This document shows, one piece after another, positions 1 through 8,872 of a stretch of 46,806 bases of DNA. The stretch comes from JAIBJN01 sp963775395. GTDB taxonomy: Bacteria > Actinomycetota > Thermoleophilia > Gaiellales > Gaiellaceae. The position numbers and the translations under genes were made by a program. The notes under the pieces are model-generated. The model had not been told where the DNA came from. It worked only from the letters and a program-made list of their open reading frames with translations, and did not search any database. The DNA lies in assembly GCA_963775395.1 (NCBI GenBank), contig CAVZIX010000001.1, forward strand, positions 1 to 46,806. The letters run 5' to 3'. Numbering within the stretch: the first letter of the stretch is position 1; each line of letters opens with the position of its first letter.

Positions 1-57
1 ATTAGGACTGCGCTCCGAGCGCTGACCGATGACGAGTGAACATCGGCTTCTTCTCTC

Positions 58-1140
58 TCAATCGCGTCTGCCGTTCGACCCCGCCGACGCGATGTGCCTG
101 ACGACGTGCTCGGCATCCCTCCCGACGCCGCCGATCAACGACGACGTGAACCCGTAGAGGAAGGGGCGGCCGACGAAGTACAGGCCCGGCGCCGACTCGA
201 CGACGCCGCGGTCGTGCACCGGCTCCCCGTCCTGGCCGAAGACGGGGAGATCGATCCACCCGAAGTCGGCGCGAAAGCCCGTGCACCAGATCACGTTGGC
301 CACGTCCAGCACGCGCCCGTCCTCGAGCTCCGGACGACCCTCGCGGGCTCCCACGGTCCTCGGCACGCGCTCGACCCCGGCGGCTACGAGGTCCTTGGGC
401 CGCACCCGCGCGAGCGGGGTCCCCTCCTTGACCTTCGGTTGGATCTTGCGGCCGATCGGCGTCCTCACCGTGAGCAGGTGCGTAATGAGGAACCAGAAGA
501 GGGGCATGAGCAGCCGGTCCGGGAGGCTGCCGGCTCGAGTCGGCTCGCTGCCCGGGTGCCCGCCCGAGAGCCAGGTCGGGTGTGCACGAGCCACCTCGAG
601 GGCGATCTCGGCCCCCGAGTTGCCGGCGCCCACGACGAGGACGCCGCCCTCTTTCAGCTGGGACGGGTTCCGGTACCCGGTCGATTCGAGCTGGTAGATG
701 CCCGAATCCAGCTCGTGGGTGAAGGGACGAACCTTCCGGCCGTGGTAGGCGCCGGAAGCGACCACGACGCTGTCGGCCTCGAAGCGCCGCTCACCGGCGG
801 CGACTACATAGCCACTGCCGTTCTTCGAGATCCCGTCGACGTTGACGCCCGTGCGCACCGGAAGGTCGAAGTGCGCGGCGTAGGCCTCGAGGTAGTCGGC
901 CACGTCGTCCTTTCCCGGGTAGGAAAAGCCGGGGCCCGGGAACGGCTGGCCGGGCAGGCCCGAGTAGCGGGCTGGCGTGTAGACCCGAAGCGAGTCCCAG
1001 CGCCGGCGCCAGGAATCGCCGACCCGCTCGGCCGCATCCAGGATCACGAACTGCCGCCCGTGCTCCTTCAGGTGGTAGCCGACGGCGAGGCCAGCCTGAC
1101 CGCCGCCGACAATGACCGTTTCGAATCGTTCGGTCGTCAT
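58..1140 (-). CDS. FAD/NAD(P)-binding monooxygenase-like flavoprotein (CzcO/FMO type)
   Basis: A 360-residue protein whose N-terminal GGGQAG motif (about residues 12-17) is an FAD-binding Rossmann turn and whose second GAGNSG turn (about residues 172-177) suits NADPH binding. This two-dinucleotide layout is that of flavin-containing and Baeyer-Villiger-like monooxygenases. The C-terminal stretch WCTGFRADF and the later GLYFVGRP are also typical of the group. It is somewhat shorter than classical FMOs but appears complete. Likely role: NADPH-dependent oxygenation or reduction of a small molecule in the cytoplasm; the substrate cannot be read from sequence. It lies downstream of, and on the same strand as, a LuxR regulator, with a 92-bp gap that carries a motif shared with another flavoprotein promoter (4721-4739). 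Confidence 0.85.
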   Translation of the reverse strand: MTTERFETVIVGGGQAGLAVGYHLKEHGRQFVILDAAERVGDSWRRRWDSLRVYTPARYSGLPGQPFPGPGFSYPGKDDVADYLEAYAAHFDLPVRTGVNVDGISKNGSGYVVAAGERRFEADSVVVASGAYHGRKVRPFTHELDSGIYQLESTGYRNPSQLKEGGVLVVGAGNSGAEIALEVARAHPTWLSGGHPGSEPTRAGSLPDRLLMPLFWFLITHLLTVRTPIGRKIQPKVKEGTPLARVRPKDLVAAGVERVPRTVGAREGRPELEDGRVLDVANVIWCTGFRADFGWIDLPVFGQDGEPVHDRGVVESAPGLYFVGRPFLYGFTSSLIGGVGRDAEHVVRHIASAGSNGRRD

Positions 1141-1174
1141 GGCCCACGACGATACGAAGCAGGAGCGCCGGGCG

Positions 1175-1193
1175 CTTCGGGAAAACCACCCAA
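1175..1193 (-). promoter_or_regulatory. Candidate operator upstream of the flavoprotein gene
   Basis: Read on the minus strand this is TTGGGTGGTTTTCCCGAAG. It matches 15 of 19 bases at 4721-4739, in the same orientation relative to the second flavoprotein gene. Its 10-mer AACCACCCAA (plus strand 1184-1193) recurs exactly at 4693-4702. Both sites sit next to paralogous LuxR regulators, so a shared regulator site is plausible but inferred. Confidence 0.4.
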
Positions 1194-1232
1194 GTCACGG
1201 CACCTGCCGCATGGGTATTTCTGTGTAGGCCG

Positions 1233-2909
1233 CTACACGAGGTCGTGCTCGTACGCGTAAGCAGTGGCGGCCGAGCGCGACGAGATGCGCAGCTTCGTGA
1301 AGATGTTGCTGATGTGACGCGCGACGGTCTTTTCGCTGATGACCAGCTCCTCGGCGATCGCCCGGTTCGTCCTGCCGCTCGCAACGAGGCGAAGCACCTC
1401 GACCTCGCGCGCGGTCAGCCCTCCCGGAGTCTCCGGCGCTGATCGTCCCAGGCGCTCGACTCGCGCGACATCGGGGATCGCGCCGAGCCTCTGGAAGGCG
1501 AGGCGCGCGGCGTCCAGCTCGAGCTCTTCCGCGTCCGCATCCCCGAGCTTCCGACAGGCGAGAGCGACAACCACGCGGGCGCGGGCCGTCTCGTACGGCG
1601 CGCCGAGCTCCTGCCACGCGTGACACGCCTCGCGCGCGGCGACCAGGGCGACCCAGGGCTCGCCGTCCGCGAGGGCGACCACACCTCGCGCCAGTGAGCT
1701 CAACGCTCCCAGCATCCCTCCCGGCTGATCCCGGGCGAACTCATCCAGCTCGCCGCTGGCCCGCCGCGCCTCGTCTAGCGCGCCGACGGCGAGCATGATC
1801 TCGACGTACGCAGGAAGAAGGCCCGCGCGCCGGAGCGGCTCGTTTGCCTCGCCGATCGCCCTGCGGATCGCCCCCGCCGCGCCGTCCTGCTCCCCTTGGG
1901 CCAGACGTAGGAGGGCCAGGCCCGGCTGGGGCTCCAACCCCAACCGGCTCGCTCCCCGGTATGCCTCCTCGGCGTGGGCAAACTCACCCTGCAGGCGGTG
2001 GATCTCCCCCTGGCGATAGAGAGCCTCGGCGCCGCCAATCTCGGTCATCCCCGATCGCTCACCTGCACGGCGGGCCTCGTCCAGAGCCTCCGGCCAGGCG
2101 CCGTCGAGCTGCATGATCTCTGCGCGGTGCACCAGGCAGCGTCCCGTGAAGGACACGAGATCGGGCTGCTCGGCGCACCACCGCGTCAAGGCCGCCGTCC
2201 ATTCGCGAGCGCGGCGCAGCTCGTATGTCCGTTGGCAGGCTTCGATCACGCCGCAATAGACGAGACCGGTCGGGATCGGGGAGAGCTGTCCCGTCGTGAC
2301 CGCCACCATGGCCTCGTCCAGGAGACCGAGGCCTTCCTGAATGCGCCCGAGAGTCAGCAGGTTCTGCCCGCGTAGGTACACGGCAAGCGTGAAGAGGTCT
2401 GCATCGCCGAATCGCTGACCGATCCTGGCGGCTTCGCCGAGCACGTCGCAGGCCGCTACCAGATCCCCGGCCGCCTCGTGCTGCATCACGAGCGGGAACA
2501 GCATGTAGCCGTGCTCGACGGTGTCCTCTTCCCCCTGCTCGAGCAACCGCAGTGCACGACCCCCCCAACCAGTCGAGCCGCCAATGTCACCGCGGAGCGC
2601 GAGGCCCGTGCCGATCCAGAACGCGCAGCGCAGCGCCCCCGGGATGTCGCCGGCCTTCACGTAGAGCTGGTGAGCACGCTCGAGGCCGCGAAGCCACTCG
2701 TCCTCGCGTCCGAGCAGGTATGCGGACGTGGCGAGAAGCTCGAGATCCTGGGGCTCCAGGTCGCCCTCCCGATCGACGAGGGAGAGCGCCCGGTAGGCGT
2801 CGCCCCACGCTTGGCGGGCGTACGCCTGGCGCCCGCGGTCCACGTGCTCCGCCGCGTCAATGGCGCTTCCGAGCCCAGAGTTGTGCTTCACGATTTCCTC
2901 TGCCGACAT
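1233..2909 (-). CDS. TPR-containing LuxR-family transcriptional regulator
   Basis: 558 residues. The C-terminal about 60 residues are a clear LuxR/FixJ helix-turn-helix (LTAREVEVLRLVASGRTN, then SEKTVARHISNIFTKL). The rest is helical with TPR-like repeats and no P-loop or receiver domain, so the signal is probably a protein or small molecule bound by the repeats. It is a paralog of the regulator at 3033-4688, aligning along the whole length including the terminal AYEH-L motif. The two genes are divergent with about 120 bp between them. Paralogs of this size flank flavoprotein genes on both sides, suggesting a duplicated regulator-oxidoreductase module. A 7-bp inverted repeat spans its start codon. 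Function as activator or repressor is not visible. Confidence 0.88.
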   Translation of the reverse strand: MSAEEIVKHNSGLGSAIDAAEHVDRGRQAYARQAWGDAYRALSLVDREGDLEPQDLELLATSAYLLGREDEWLRGLERAHQLYVKAGDIPGALRCAFWIGTGLALRGDIGGSTGWGGRALRLLEQGEEDTVEHGYMLFPLVMQHEAAGDLVAACDVLGEAARIGQRFGDADLFTLAVYLRGQNLLTLGRIQEGLGLLDEAMVAVTTGQLSPIPTGLVYCGVIEACQRTYELRRAREWTAALTRWCAEQPDLVSFTGRCLVHRAEIMQLDGAWPEALDEARRAGERSGMTEIGGAEALYRQGEIHRLQGEFAHAEEAYRGASRLGLEPQPGLALLRLAQGEQDGAAGAIRRAIGEANEPLRRAGLLPAYVEIMLAVGALDEARRASGELDEFARDQPGGMLGALSSLARGVVALADGEPWVALVAAREACHAWQELGAPYETARARVVVALACRKLGDADAEELELDAARLAFQRLGAIPDVARVERLGRSAPETPGGLTAREVEVLRLVASGRTNRAIAEELVISEKTVARHISNIFTKLRISSRSAATAYAYEHDLV

Positions 2910-2918
2910 TCTGTCGGC
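2902..2918. promoter_or_regulatory. Inverted repeat over the LuxR start codon
   Basis: GCCGACATTCTGTCGGC is a perfect 7-bp inverted repeat with a 3-base spacer. It covers the start codon of the minus-strand LuxR gene (2907-2909). It could be an autoregulatory operator or an mRNA hairpin hiding the start; neither is shown. Confidence 0.35.
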
Positions 2919-3032
2919 TCAGCGGCGTGTGCGCGGGGACACGCCTCCGAGCGCTCGCGAGGAGTCAGCGGCCAGGAAACTTCCGTGCGGGTGGCACGAC
3001 GACCCGCGAGCGCGCGGTTACTCTGACCGCGC

Positions 3033-4688
3033 ATGAACCGGAATCCCGAAATGACGAGCGAGACACTCGAACGCGGCCGCGCGTCGTACGCGAAGGGCGC
3101 GTGGCCGGAAGCCTACGAATCGCTCTCACGCGCCGACGAGGACGATCTCCTGGGACCGCAGGACCTGGAGCTCCTGGCGCGCTCGGCATACATGCTGGGG
3201 CGGGACGACGACTACATCCAGACTCTCGAGCGTGCTCATCATGCCCACCTGGATGCCGGCGACGTTCCCGGCGCGGCGCGCTGCACCTGGTGGATCGGGC
3301 ACAACCTGCTGATGCGCGGGGAAAGCGCCCGTGCGACCGGCTGGTTCGGCCGCGGCGACCGACTGCTCGACCGGGAGGGCAATGACTGCGTCGAGCGCGG
3401 CTACCTCCTGATACCCGTCGGACTCCAGGCCGATGCGAGCGGTGACGCCCACGCCGCATATGCAATCTGGACGGAGGCTCTCGGGATCGGCGAGCGCTAC
3501 GGGGACCCGGACCTCGTCACGATCGCGCGGATGGCGCAAGGCCACACCCTCGTGCGTCAGGGACGAACCGAGGACGGGTTTCGGCTCGTGGACGAGACCA
3601 TGGTGACCGTCACGACCGGCGAGCTGTCGCCGATCGTCGCCGGCATCGTCTACTGCAACACGATCGCGTTCTGTCAGCAGGCGCACGAGGCACGCCGAGC
3701 CCGCGAGTGGACCGCTGCCCTGACCGAGTGGTGCGACCGCCAGCCGGACATGGTCGCGCACTCCGGCGTGTGCCTGGTGCACCGCGCCGAGGTGATGCAG
3801 CTCCAGGGAGCCTGGCGGACTGCTCTGGAAGAGGTGCAGCGAGCCGGTGAGCGCCTTCGCCGCGGCGTGCTGAACCAGCGCCGCGCAGGGAGCGCCCTCT
3901 ACCTGCAAGGGGAGATTCGGCGCCTGCAAGGGGATCTCGCAGCTGCCGAGGACGCCTACCGCGGCGCAAGCCGGCTCGGCTTGGAGCCGCAGCCCGGCTT
4001 GGCGCTCTTGCGGCTGGCTCAGGGCAACGGCCCCGCCGCCGCCGCCGCGATCGGGCGCGTGGCGGATGAGACGGACGAGCCTCTCCAGCGTGCCAGGCTG
4101 CTGCCGGCTTGCGTGGAGATCATGCTGGCCGTGGGCGACCTCGAGAAAGCGCGCGGCGCCTCGCGCGAGCTGGACGAGCTTGCGGACACGCGCGCCAGCG
4201 ATTTACTGGGAGCGCTGGCCGCGCACGCCGCTGGAGCGGTGGCGCTCGCCGAGGGCGACGCACGTGCTGCCCTGAGCTCGCTCCGGAACGCGTTGAGCAC
4301 GTGGCAGGAGATCGAGGCGCCGTACGAGGCGGCGCGCACTCGCGTCTTACTCGGGATGGCCTGCCACCGGGTGGGCGATGGCGACGCGGCAGAACTCGAG
4401 CTGGAGACCGCGCGCGCGATCTTCGAGGAGCTGGGTGCGGGCCCAGACGTGATCCGTGTCGACAAGCTGCTGGCATCTGGCCAGTCGAAGCGCCCCCACG
4501 GCTTGAGCCCACGAGAGCTCGAGGTGCTCCGCCATGTCGCGAGCGGCAAGACCAACAAGGAGATCGCCCGCGAGCTGGTCCTCAGCGAGAGGACCGTCGA
4601 GCGGCATGTCAGCAACATCTTCGGCAAGCTCGGCGTCTCGACGCGCGCCGCAGCCACCGCGTTCGCCTACGAGCACCAGCTCCTCTGA
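3033..4688 (+). CDS. TPR-containing LuxR-family transcriptional regulator (paralog)
   Basis: 551 residues, homologous end to end to the divergent regulator at 1233-2909. The C-terminal helix-turn-helix reads LSPRELEVLRHVASGKTNKE followed by SERTVERHVSNIFGKL. The N-terminal about 480 residues are helical repeats. The start ATG at 3033 has no strong Shine-Dalgarno sequence, which is common in this window. Downstream, 112 bp separate its stop from the flavoprotein gene at 4801; that gap holds inverted copies of the AACCACCCAA motif. By position it probably governs the flavoprotein or itself; inferred. Confidence 0.88.
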   Translation: MNRNPEMTSETLERGRASYAKGAWPEAYESLSRADEDDLLGPQDLELLARSAYMLGRDDDYIQTLERAHHAHLDAGDVPGAARCTWWIGHNLLMRGESARATGWFGRGDRLLDREGNDCVERGYLLIPVGLQADASGDAHAAYAIWTEALGIGERYGDPDLVTIARMAQGHTLVRQGRTEDGFRLVDETMVTVTTGELSPIVAGIVYCNTIAFCQQAHEARRAREWTAALTEWCDRQPDMVAHSGVCLVHRAEVMQLQGAWRTALEEVQRAGERLRRGVLNQRRAGSALYLQGEIRRLQGDLAAAEDAYRGASRLGLEPQPGLALLRLAQGNGPAAAAAIGRVADETDEPLQRARLLPACVEIMLAVGDLEKARGASRELDELADTRASDLLGALAAHAAGAVALAEGDARAALSSLRNALSTWQEIEAPYEAARTRVLLGMACHRVGDGDAAELELETARAIFEELGAGPDVIRVDKLLASGQSKRPHGLSPRELEVLRHVASGKTNKEIARELVLSERTVERHVSNIFGKLGVSTRAAATAFAYEHQLL

Positions 4689-4692
4689 GTAG

Positions 4693-4739
4693 AACCACCC
4701 AACGCGCCCAACGGCGGAAGTTGCGTGGTTCCTCCGAAG
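4693..4739. promoter_or_regulatory. Candidate operator: inverted AACCACCCAA / TTGCGTGGTT arms
   Basis: AACCACCCAA at 4693-4702 and TTGCGTGGTT at 4721-4730 are inverted copies (9 of 10 pair), 28 bp apart start to start. The right arm extends into the 19-bp motif TTGCGTGGTTCCTCCGAAG, shared with the other flavoprotein promoter (1175-1193). It lies between the LuxR stop and the next gene's start. Confidence 0.42.
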
Positions 4740-4800
4740 TTCCGGCCCCTCACGGCTCCTACTGTCGGACGGGAAACCGCACCCCGCCGAAGGAGGAGCC

Positions 4801-6009
4801 ATGAACCAGACATACGACGCCATTGTCGTAGGGGCACGCTGCGCCGGGTCGCCGACGGCGATGCTGCTCGCCCGTTTGGGCCACCGGGTCCTGCTGGTCG
4901 ACCGGGCGACGTTCCCGAGCGACACGATCTCCACGCACCTCGTCCATCCTCCGGGGGTGGCCTCGCTCGAGCGCTGGGGACTCCTCGACTCCGTCGTCAC
5001 GACGGGCAGCCCGGCGATCGACACCTACGCGTTCGACTTCGGACCGTTCACGATCTCCGGCACGCCGGGTACGGATGAGACGCCGGTCGCCTACGCACCC
5101 AGGCGAACGGCGCTGGACAAGCTGCTCGTCGACGCTGCCTCCGAGGCAGGAGCAGAAGTTCGTGAGCGGTTCACGGTGGAGAGCCTTGTCGTCGAAGATG
5201 GTCGTGTCGTCGGCATTCGCGGCCACAGCAAGGGCGGAGGGACCGTCACCGAGCTCGCTCGGATTGTCATCGGAGCCGACGGCCGCTACTCGCTCGTTGC
5301 CGACGCGGTCGGCGCCCAGGAGTACAACGTGAAGCCGCAGCTGCAGGTGAGCTACTACACCTACTGGAGCGGCCTGCCGATGAGCGGCCGCTTCGAGACC
5401 GCGATCCGCCCCGGCGTGGGGTATGCGGCATGGCCGACGAACGACGACCTGACGCTGGTGATCGCAGGTCGTTCGATCGACGAGTTCGACGCCGTCAGAC
5501 GGGACATCGAGGGGACCTACCTCGAGACGCTCGAGATCGCCGCCCCCGCATTCGCCGACCGGGTTCGAGCCGCCAAGCGCGAGGAGCGTTTCGTCGGCAC
5601 GTCGGTCCGCGGATACCTGCGCAAGCCCTTCGGCGCGGGATGGGCGCTGGTCGGCGACGCGGGCTACAACAAGGACTTCATCACGGCCCAGGGCATCCAC
5701 GACGCCTTCCGCGACGCCGAGCTGTGCGCAACGGCGCTCGACGAGGCATTCGCCGGCCGGCGCAGCTTCGAGAACGCGCTGGGCGACTACCAGGCGCGAC
5801 GAGACGCGCAGGTCCTGCCGATGTACGAGTTCACGGCCGAGCTCGCGGCGCTCGGGCCTCCCCCGCCCGAGAGGCAGCAGCTGCTGAGCGCGGTCAGCAG
5901 GAGCCAGGAAGCAATGGACGGATTCGCGCGTGTCGCTGCAGGAGTGACATCGCCTGCCGAGTTCTTCTCGGCGGAGAACGCGGAGCGCATCCTCGCGACG
6001 GCCGCGTAG
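4801..6009 (+). CDS. FAD-dependent oxidoreductase, geranylgeranyl-reductase/PHBH-like fold
   Basis: 402 residues. The N-terminal VVGARCAGSPTAMLLARLGH is the GxRxxG form of the FAD-binding turn used by halogenase, geranylgeranyl-reductase and PHBH-like proteins. A central IGADGRYS matches the DG motif and GDAGYNKDFITAQGI the GD motif that closes the flavin site. A strong AAGGAGGA ribosome binding site lies just before the ATG. Expected activity is flavin-dependent reduction or hydroxylation of a hydrophobic substrate; the substrate is unknown. It follows a LuxR regulator and shares a promoter motif with the flavoprotein at 58-1140, so the two may be co-regulated. Confidence 0.85.
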   Translation: MNQTYDAIVVGARCAGSPTAMLLARLGHRVLLVDRATFPSDTISTHLVHPPGVASLERWGLLDSVVTTGSPAIDTYAFDFGPFTISGTPGTDETPVAYAPRRTALDKLLVDAASEAGAEVRERFTVESLVVEDGRVVGIRGHSKGGGTVTELARIVIGADGRYSLVADAVGAQEYNVKPQLQVSYYTYWSGLPMSGRFETAIRPGVGYAAWPTNDDLTLVIAGRSIDEFDAVRRDIEGTYLETLEIAAPAFADRVRAAKREERFVGTSVRGYLRKPFGAGWALVGDAGYNKDFITAQGIHDAFRDAELCATALDEAFAGRRSFENALGDYQARRDAQVLPMYEFTAELAALGPPPPERQQLLSAVSRSQEAMDGFARVAAGVTSPAEFFSAENAERILATAA

Positions 6010-6043
6010 GCGCTTTCCCGCGGCGACCTACTAGGGAGGCCAT

Positions 6044-7354
6044 TCAACGCCAGCGGCCGGGCGTGAGCGGCATGCCGCTCCGGCCAGCGGCCGGCCGCAC
6101 GGCAAGGACCTGGTGCACCTGGAGACGGCCAGCCTCGAAGCCGAGCGCCGAGCCGGCCATGTAGAGGCGCCAGATGCGCGCGCGGGCGGCGCCGACCTCG
6201 GCAACCGCCTCGTCCCAGTTCGCCTCCAGGTTCCGCACCCAGGCGCGCAGCGTGAGGGCGTAGTGCTCGCGCAGGCTCTCGGTGTGGCGCACCTCGAAGC
6301 CCACCTTCTGGACGGCTGACAAGACGGCGCCGACCTCGTGCAGCTCGCCGTCCGGGAAGACGTACCGGCCGACGAAGGTGTTCCTTCGGATCGGCCGGCG
6401 GCCGGGCGGCCGCGCGATGCCGTGGTTGAGAAGGCGACCACCTGGCCGCAGGAGCTCGTGGAGGCGCGTGAAGTAGACCCCGAGCCGCGCGAGGCCGACA
6501 TGCTCGAACATGCCGATCGAGCTGATCGCGTCGAAGGGCCCGTCGTTGACGTCCCGGTAGTCGGCGAGCCGGATCTCGATCCGATCGCCGAGCCCGGCCT
6601 CGGCGACGCGCTCGCGCGCGAGCTCGGCCTGCCGCTCGGAGATGGTGACGCCTACGCCGCGCACGCCGTGCCGCTCGCCGACGTGGAGGAGGAAGCTGCC
6701 CCAGCCGCAGCCGACGTCCAGTACCCGCATTCCCTGCTCCAGCCCGAGCTTCCGGCAGACGAGCTCGTGCTTCACCGTCTGCGCCTCCTCGAGCGTCGCG
6801 TCGGCGCGCTCGAAGACGGCGCAGGAGTACGTGAGCGACGGCCCGAGCACGAGCCGGTAGAACGCGTTCGAGACGTCATAGTGGTGCGAGATCGCGGCCG
6901 CGTCGCGGGAGCGCGTGTGTCGCCGCCCGCGCAGCCTCACCTCCTCGGGCGGCGGCGCGAGCGGCCGCAGTCCCCGCGCACCGACCACCCGCGCGGCTCC
7001 GAGCCAGAGCCGCGCGAGCTCGCGAGTAGACGGCAACTCGAGCAACACAGGAAGCGCCGCGTAGACGTCGCCGTCGATGTCGATCTCCTCGGCGACGTAC
7101 GCGCGCGCGAAGCCGAGCTCGCCCGGAGCGGTGACGATCCGACGCAGGGCGTCGGGAGAGCGGACGATCAGGCGGGCGCGGGCGTCCTCGGGCCCGAGCA
7201 CGCTGCCGTCCGGGAGGAGGAGCGCGAGCGAGCCATGGCCGCGCAAATGGTCGTCGGCGGCGGCGAGGGATCCGTGCGACACAGGTTCATGAAACCACGT
7301 GGCGACCGGCACGTGCTTGCCTGGATCTGCGTCCGAATTCCGGCATCGCGTCAT
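6044..7354 (-). CDS. Cyclopropane-fatty-acyl-phospholipid synthase family methyltransferase
   Basis: 436 residues from the ATG at 7354. Residues 155-166 (ISHHYDVSNAFY) are the family's bicarbonate/active-site entry signature, and residues 211-220 (VLDVGCGWGS) form the S-adenosylmethionine site, followed by FDAISSIGMFEHV. The family methylates unsaturated acyl chains of membrane phospholipids to cyclopropane or related branched products. The N-terminal about 140 residues form the usual lipid-binding extension. The reading frame stays open upstream, but the extra sequence is low-complexity and overlaps the divergent small gene, so the 7354 start is preferred; no Shine-Dalgarno sequence supports it. 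Length is normal for the family. Confidence 0.88.
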   Translation of the reverse strand: MTRCRNSDADPGKHVPVATWFHEPVSHGSLAAADDHLRGHGSLALLLPDGSVLGPEDARARLIVRSPDALRRIVTAPGELGFARAYVAEEIDIDGDVYAALPVLLELPSTRELARLWLGAARVVGARGLRPLAPPPEEVRLRGRRHTRSRDAAAISHHYDVSNAFYRLVLGPSLTYSCAVFERADATLEEAQTVKHELVCRKLGLEQGMRVLDVGCGWGSFLLHVGERHGVRGVGVTISERQAELARERVAEAGLGDRIEIRLADYRDVNDGPFDAISSIGMFEHVGLARLGVYFTRLHELLRPGGRLLNHGIARPPGRRPIRRNTFVGRYVFPDGELHEVGAVLSAVQKVGFEVRHTESLREHYALTLRAWVRNLEANWDEAVAEVGAARARIWRLYMAGSALGFEAGRLQVHQVLAVRPAAGRSGMPLTPGRWR

Positions 7355-7436
7355 ACGCTGTGCGCGAGTGCGCCGTCGAGCGCTCGGCGGACGATTCCAT
7401 GGAAGGGAAAACGGGAATCCACCCCGGGTGGAGACC

Positions 7437-7586
7437 GTGACTCTCGTCCTCGTCAGCGTGATCGCGTTCGCGAGCATCGTCCTCGTGCTCGCGCTCTTCG
7501 TGTGGGCGGCCCGCAAGGACGGCGAGGAGGATCGGGCGCTGCAGGCGCGCCTCGGCATCCGTCGCCGCACCCGCCTCGGGCGCTGA
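7437..7586 (+). CDS. Small single-pass membrane protein
   Basis: A 49-residue protein with one strong hydrophobic helix (about residues 2-20) and a charged tail ending in RRRTRLGR. Start GTG 7437 is preferred because GGTGGAG precedes it; GTG 7428 is the alternative. It is divergent from the cyclopropane synthase gene. No family recognised. Confidence 0.5.
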   Translation: MTLVLVSVIAFASIVLVLALFVWAARKDGEEDRALQARLGIRRRTRLGR

Positions 7587-7680
7587 TCCGAGCGCCTTCT
7601 CGCGCTCGCTGGCGGGACCACTAAGGCAACAGTCTGAAACTCGACCGCGACGACGCGATCACCGCGTCGTGCCTCCGAGC

Positions 7681-7923
7681 CTACTGCTCGTAGCGTTCGA
7701 CGACCTCGGGTGGGCGGGCCGCGGCCGTGTCGGGGTCCTGCCCGGCATCGCGGCGGGCGCGGCGCTGGCGCAGGAGGTCCCAGCACTGGTCGAGTGAGGC
7801 TCTGATTTCTCCGAGCCGGCGGCGGTCGGTCTCGCTCGCCTCCCCGGCCGCCTCTCGCTGCCACAGTCCGTGCTCTTCGGCGACGAGGCTTTCGATCGTT
7901 CCGTGGATCTGGGGGTCGTCCAT
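7681..7923 (-). CDS. DUF2630 family protein
   Basis: 80 residues starting MDDPQIH and containing LVAEEHGLW and DQCWDLLRQRRARRDAG, the conserved core of DUF2630, a small helical actinobacterial family of unknown function. The upstream sequence GGGAGGAG lies nine bases before the ATG at 7923 and fixes this start. The start is separated by one base from the stop of the DUF5996 gene, so translation is probably coupled. It is the last gene of a five-gene operon that begins with the LUD protein at 10306. Confidence 0.85.
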   Translation of the reverse strand: MDDPQIHGTIESLVAEEHGLWQREAAGEASETDRRRLGEIRASLDQCWDLLRQRRARRDAGQDPDTAAARPPEVVERYEQ

Positions 7924-7924
7924 C

Positions 7925-8872
7925 TCAAGCATCTCCTCCCATGAGGTCCCTCCGCCCAACGGGCGTGGGACACCACGCAGAGCGTAGAGCGTCGCGATCC
8001 CAGCCGGCGAGCGTGGCGCCCGCCTGGTAGGCGCTCTCCAAAAATTCGAGCAGGGCTTCGCGCGGGTCGGGCGAGTTTCGCACCTCGTCGTAAGAGAGGA
8101 GCGCGAGGTGGCTGGAGCCGAAAGGCTGCTCCCAGCTCGCGGCCTCCGGTCGGAGTGTCTGTTCGGCGAGGCCGGCGGGCTCGGGCGCCGTGTACGAATA
8201 GAAGGCGGGCATGCGGACCTTCTGGTCGCCGGGCCAGAAGCCGAAGCTGATGACCTCATGCGAATAGGCCTCGCGTGTGACCGGGTCGGCGTTCGGGTTC
8301 TCAGGGGCATGCGCGCCCGAGAAGCGGGTAACGGCGAGGTCGAGGCCGTGCCAGAAGAGATGCACGGGACTCGTCTTGCCGCAGAACCAGCCCGCGAATT
8401 CCTGCAGCGTCCAGTCGATCCAGCGAAGCGCCTGCCAAAGCCGCTCCACCGCCTCGCGATCGTACGAGGCGTGCTCGGTGTCCTCGGCGAAAGGCGTGGT
8501 GATAGGAATTCCGAACGGCTCGGCCTTGATCGCCACGTCAATCCCGAGGCCGGCGAGCAGCTCGAAGAAGCGTTCGTGGAAGGCGGCAACCGAAAGCCCG
8601 TCTACGAGCGCGAAGGAGTCGACCTCCCCGGTACTCGTGCGGACGACGAGCTCGTGTGCGACGAAGTCGAAGGAGACGTCGAAGTCGAGGTTCTCGGAGC
8701 GCAGCCGACGCGTCGTCCACCCTCGCGTGTCGATGTAGAGCGGGGCGTTCCACCAGTGATTCTGCGGTGGCGTCGTGGCCAGGCGCACCTTGCCAACGAT
8801 CTGCGCCCAGAGATGGAGAGTCTCTTTCGTCGGTTCCCACGGCTCGAGGGCAAGCTCCGGCAGCTCGCTCAT
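7925..8872 (-). CDS. DUF5996 family protein
   Basis: 315 residues beginning MSELPELALEPWEPTKETLH. Conserved blocks include NHWWNAPLYIDTRGW, the FWHGLDLAVTRFSG segment and the Trp- and Pro-rich FGFWPGDQKV region, all typical of DUF5996, a cytoplasmic family of unknown biochemistry. Start ATG 8872 overlaps the stop of the UBP-type zinc finger gene by four bases (ATGA). The position in a MarR-controlled operon with redox-type proteins suggests a stress-response role; inferred. Confidence 0.85.
   Translation of the reverse strand: MSELPELALEPWEPTKETLHLWAQIVGKVRLATTPPQNHWWNAPLYIDTRGWTTRRLRSENLDFDVSFDFVAHELVVRTSTGEVDSFALVDGLSVAAFHERFFELLAGLGIDVAIKAEPFGIPITTPFAEDTEHASYDREAVERLWQALRWIDWTLQEFAGWFCGKTSPVHLFWHGLDLAVTRFSGAHAPENPNADPVTREAYSHEVISFGFWPGDQKVRMPAFYSYTAPEPAGLAEQTLRPEAASWEQPFGSSHLALLSYDEVRNSPDPREALLEFLESAYQAGATLAGWDRDALRSAWCPTPVGRRDLMGGDA

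Noticed and set aside
1..57. Possible end of a gene entering from the left edge
   Set aside because: No frame shows convincing coding sequence in these 57 bases; nothing can be supported.
6044..7864. An extended 606-residue frame for the cyclopropane synthase gene
   Set aside because: The extra 170 residues are Arg/Pro-rich shadow sequence that overlaps the divergent small membrane protein gene and adds no family motif.
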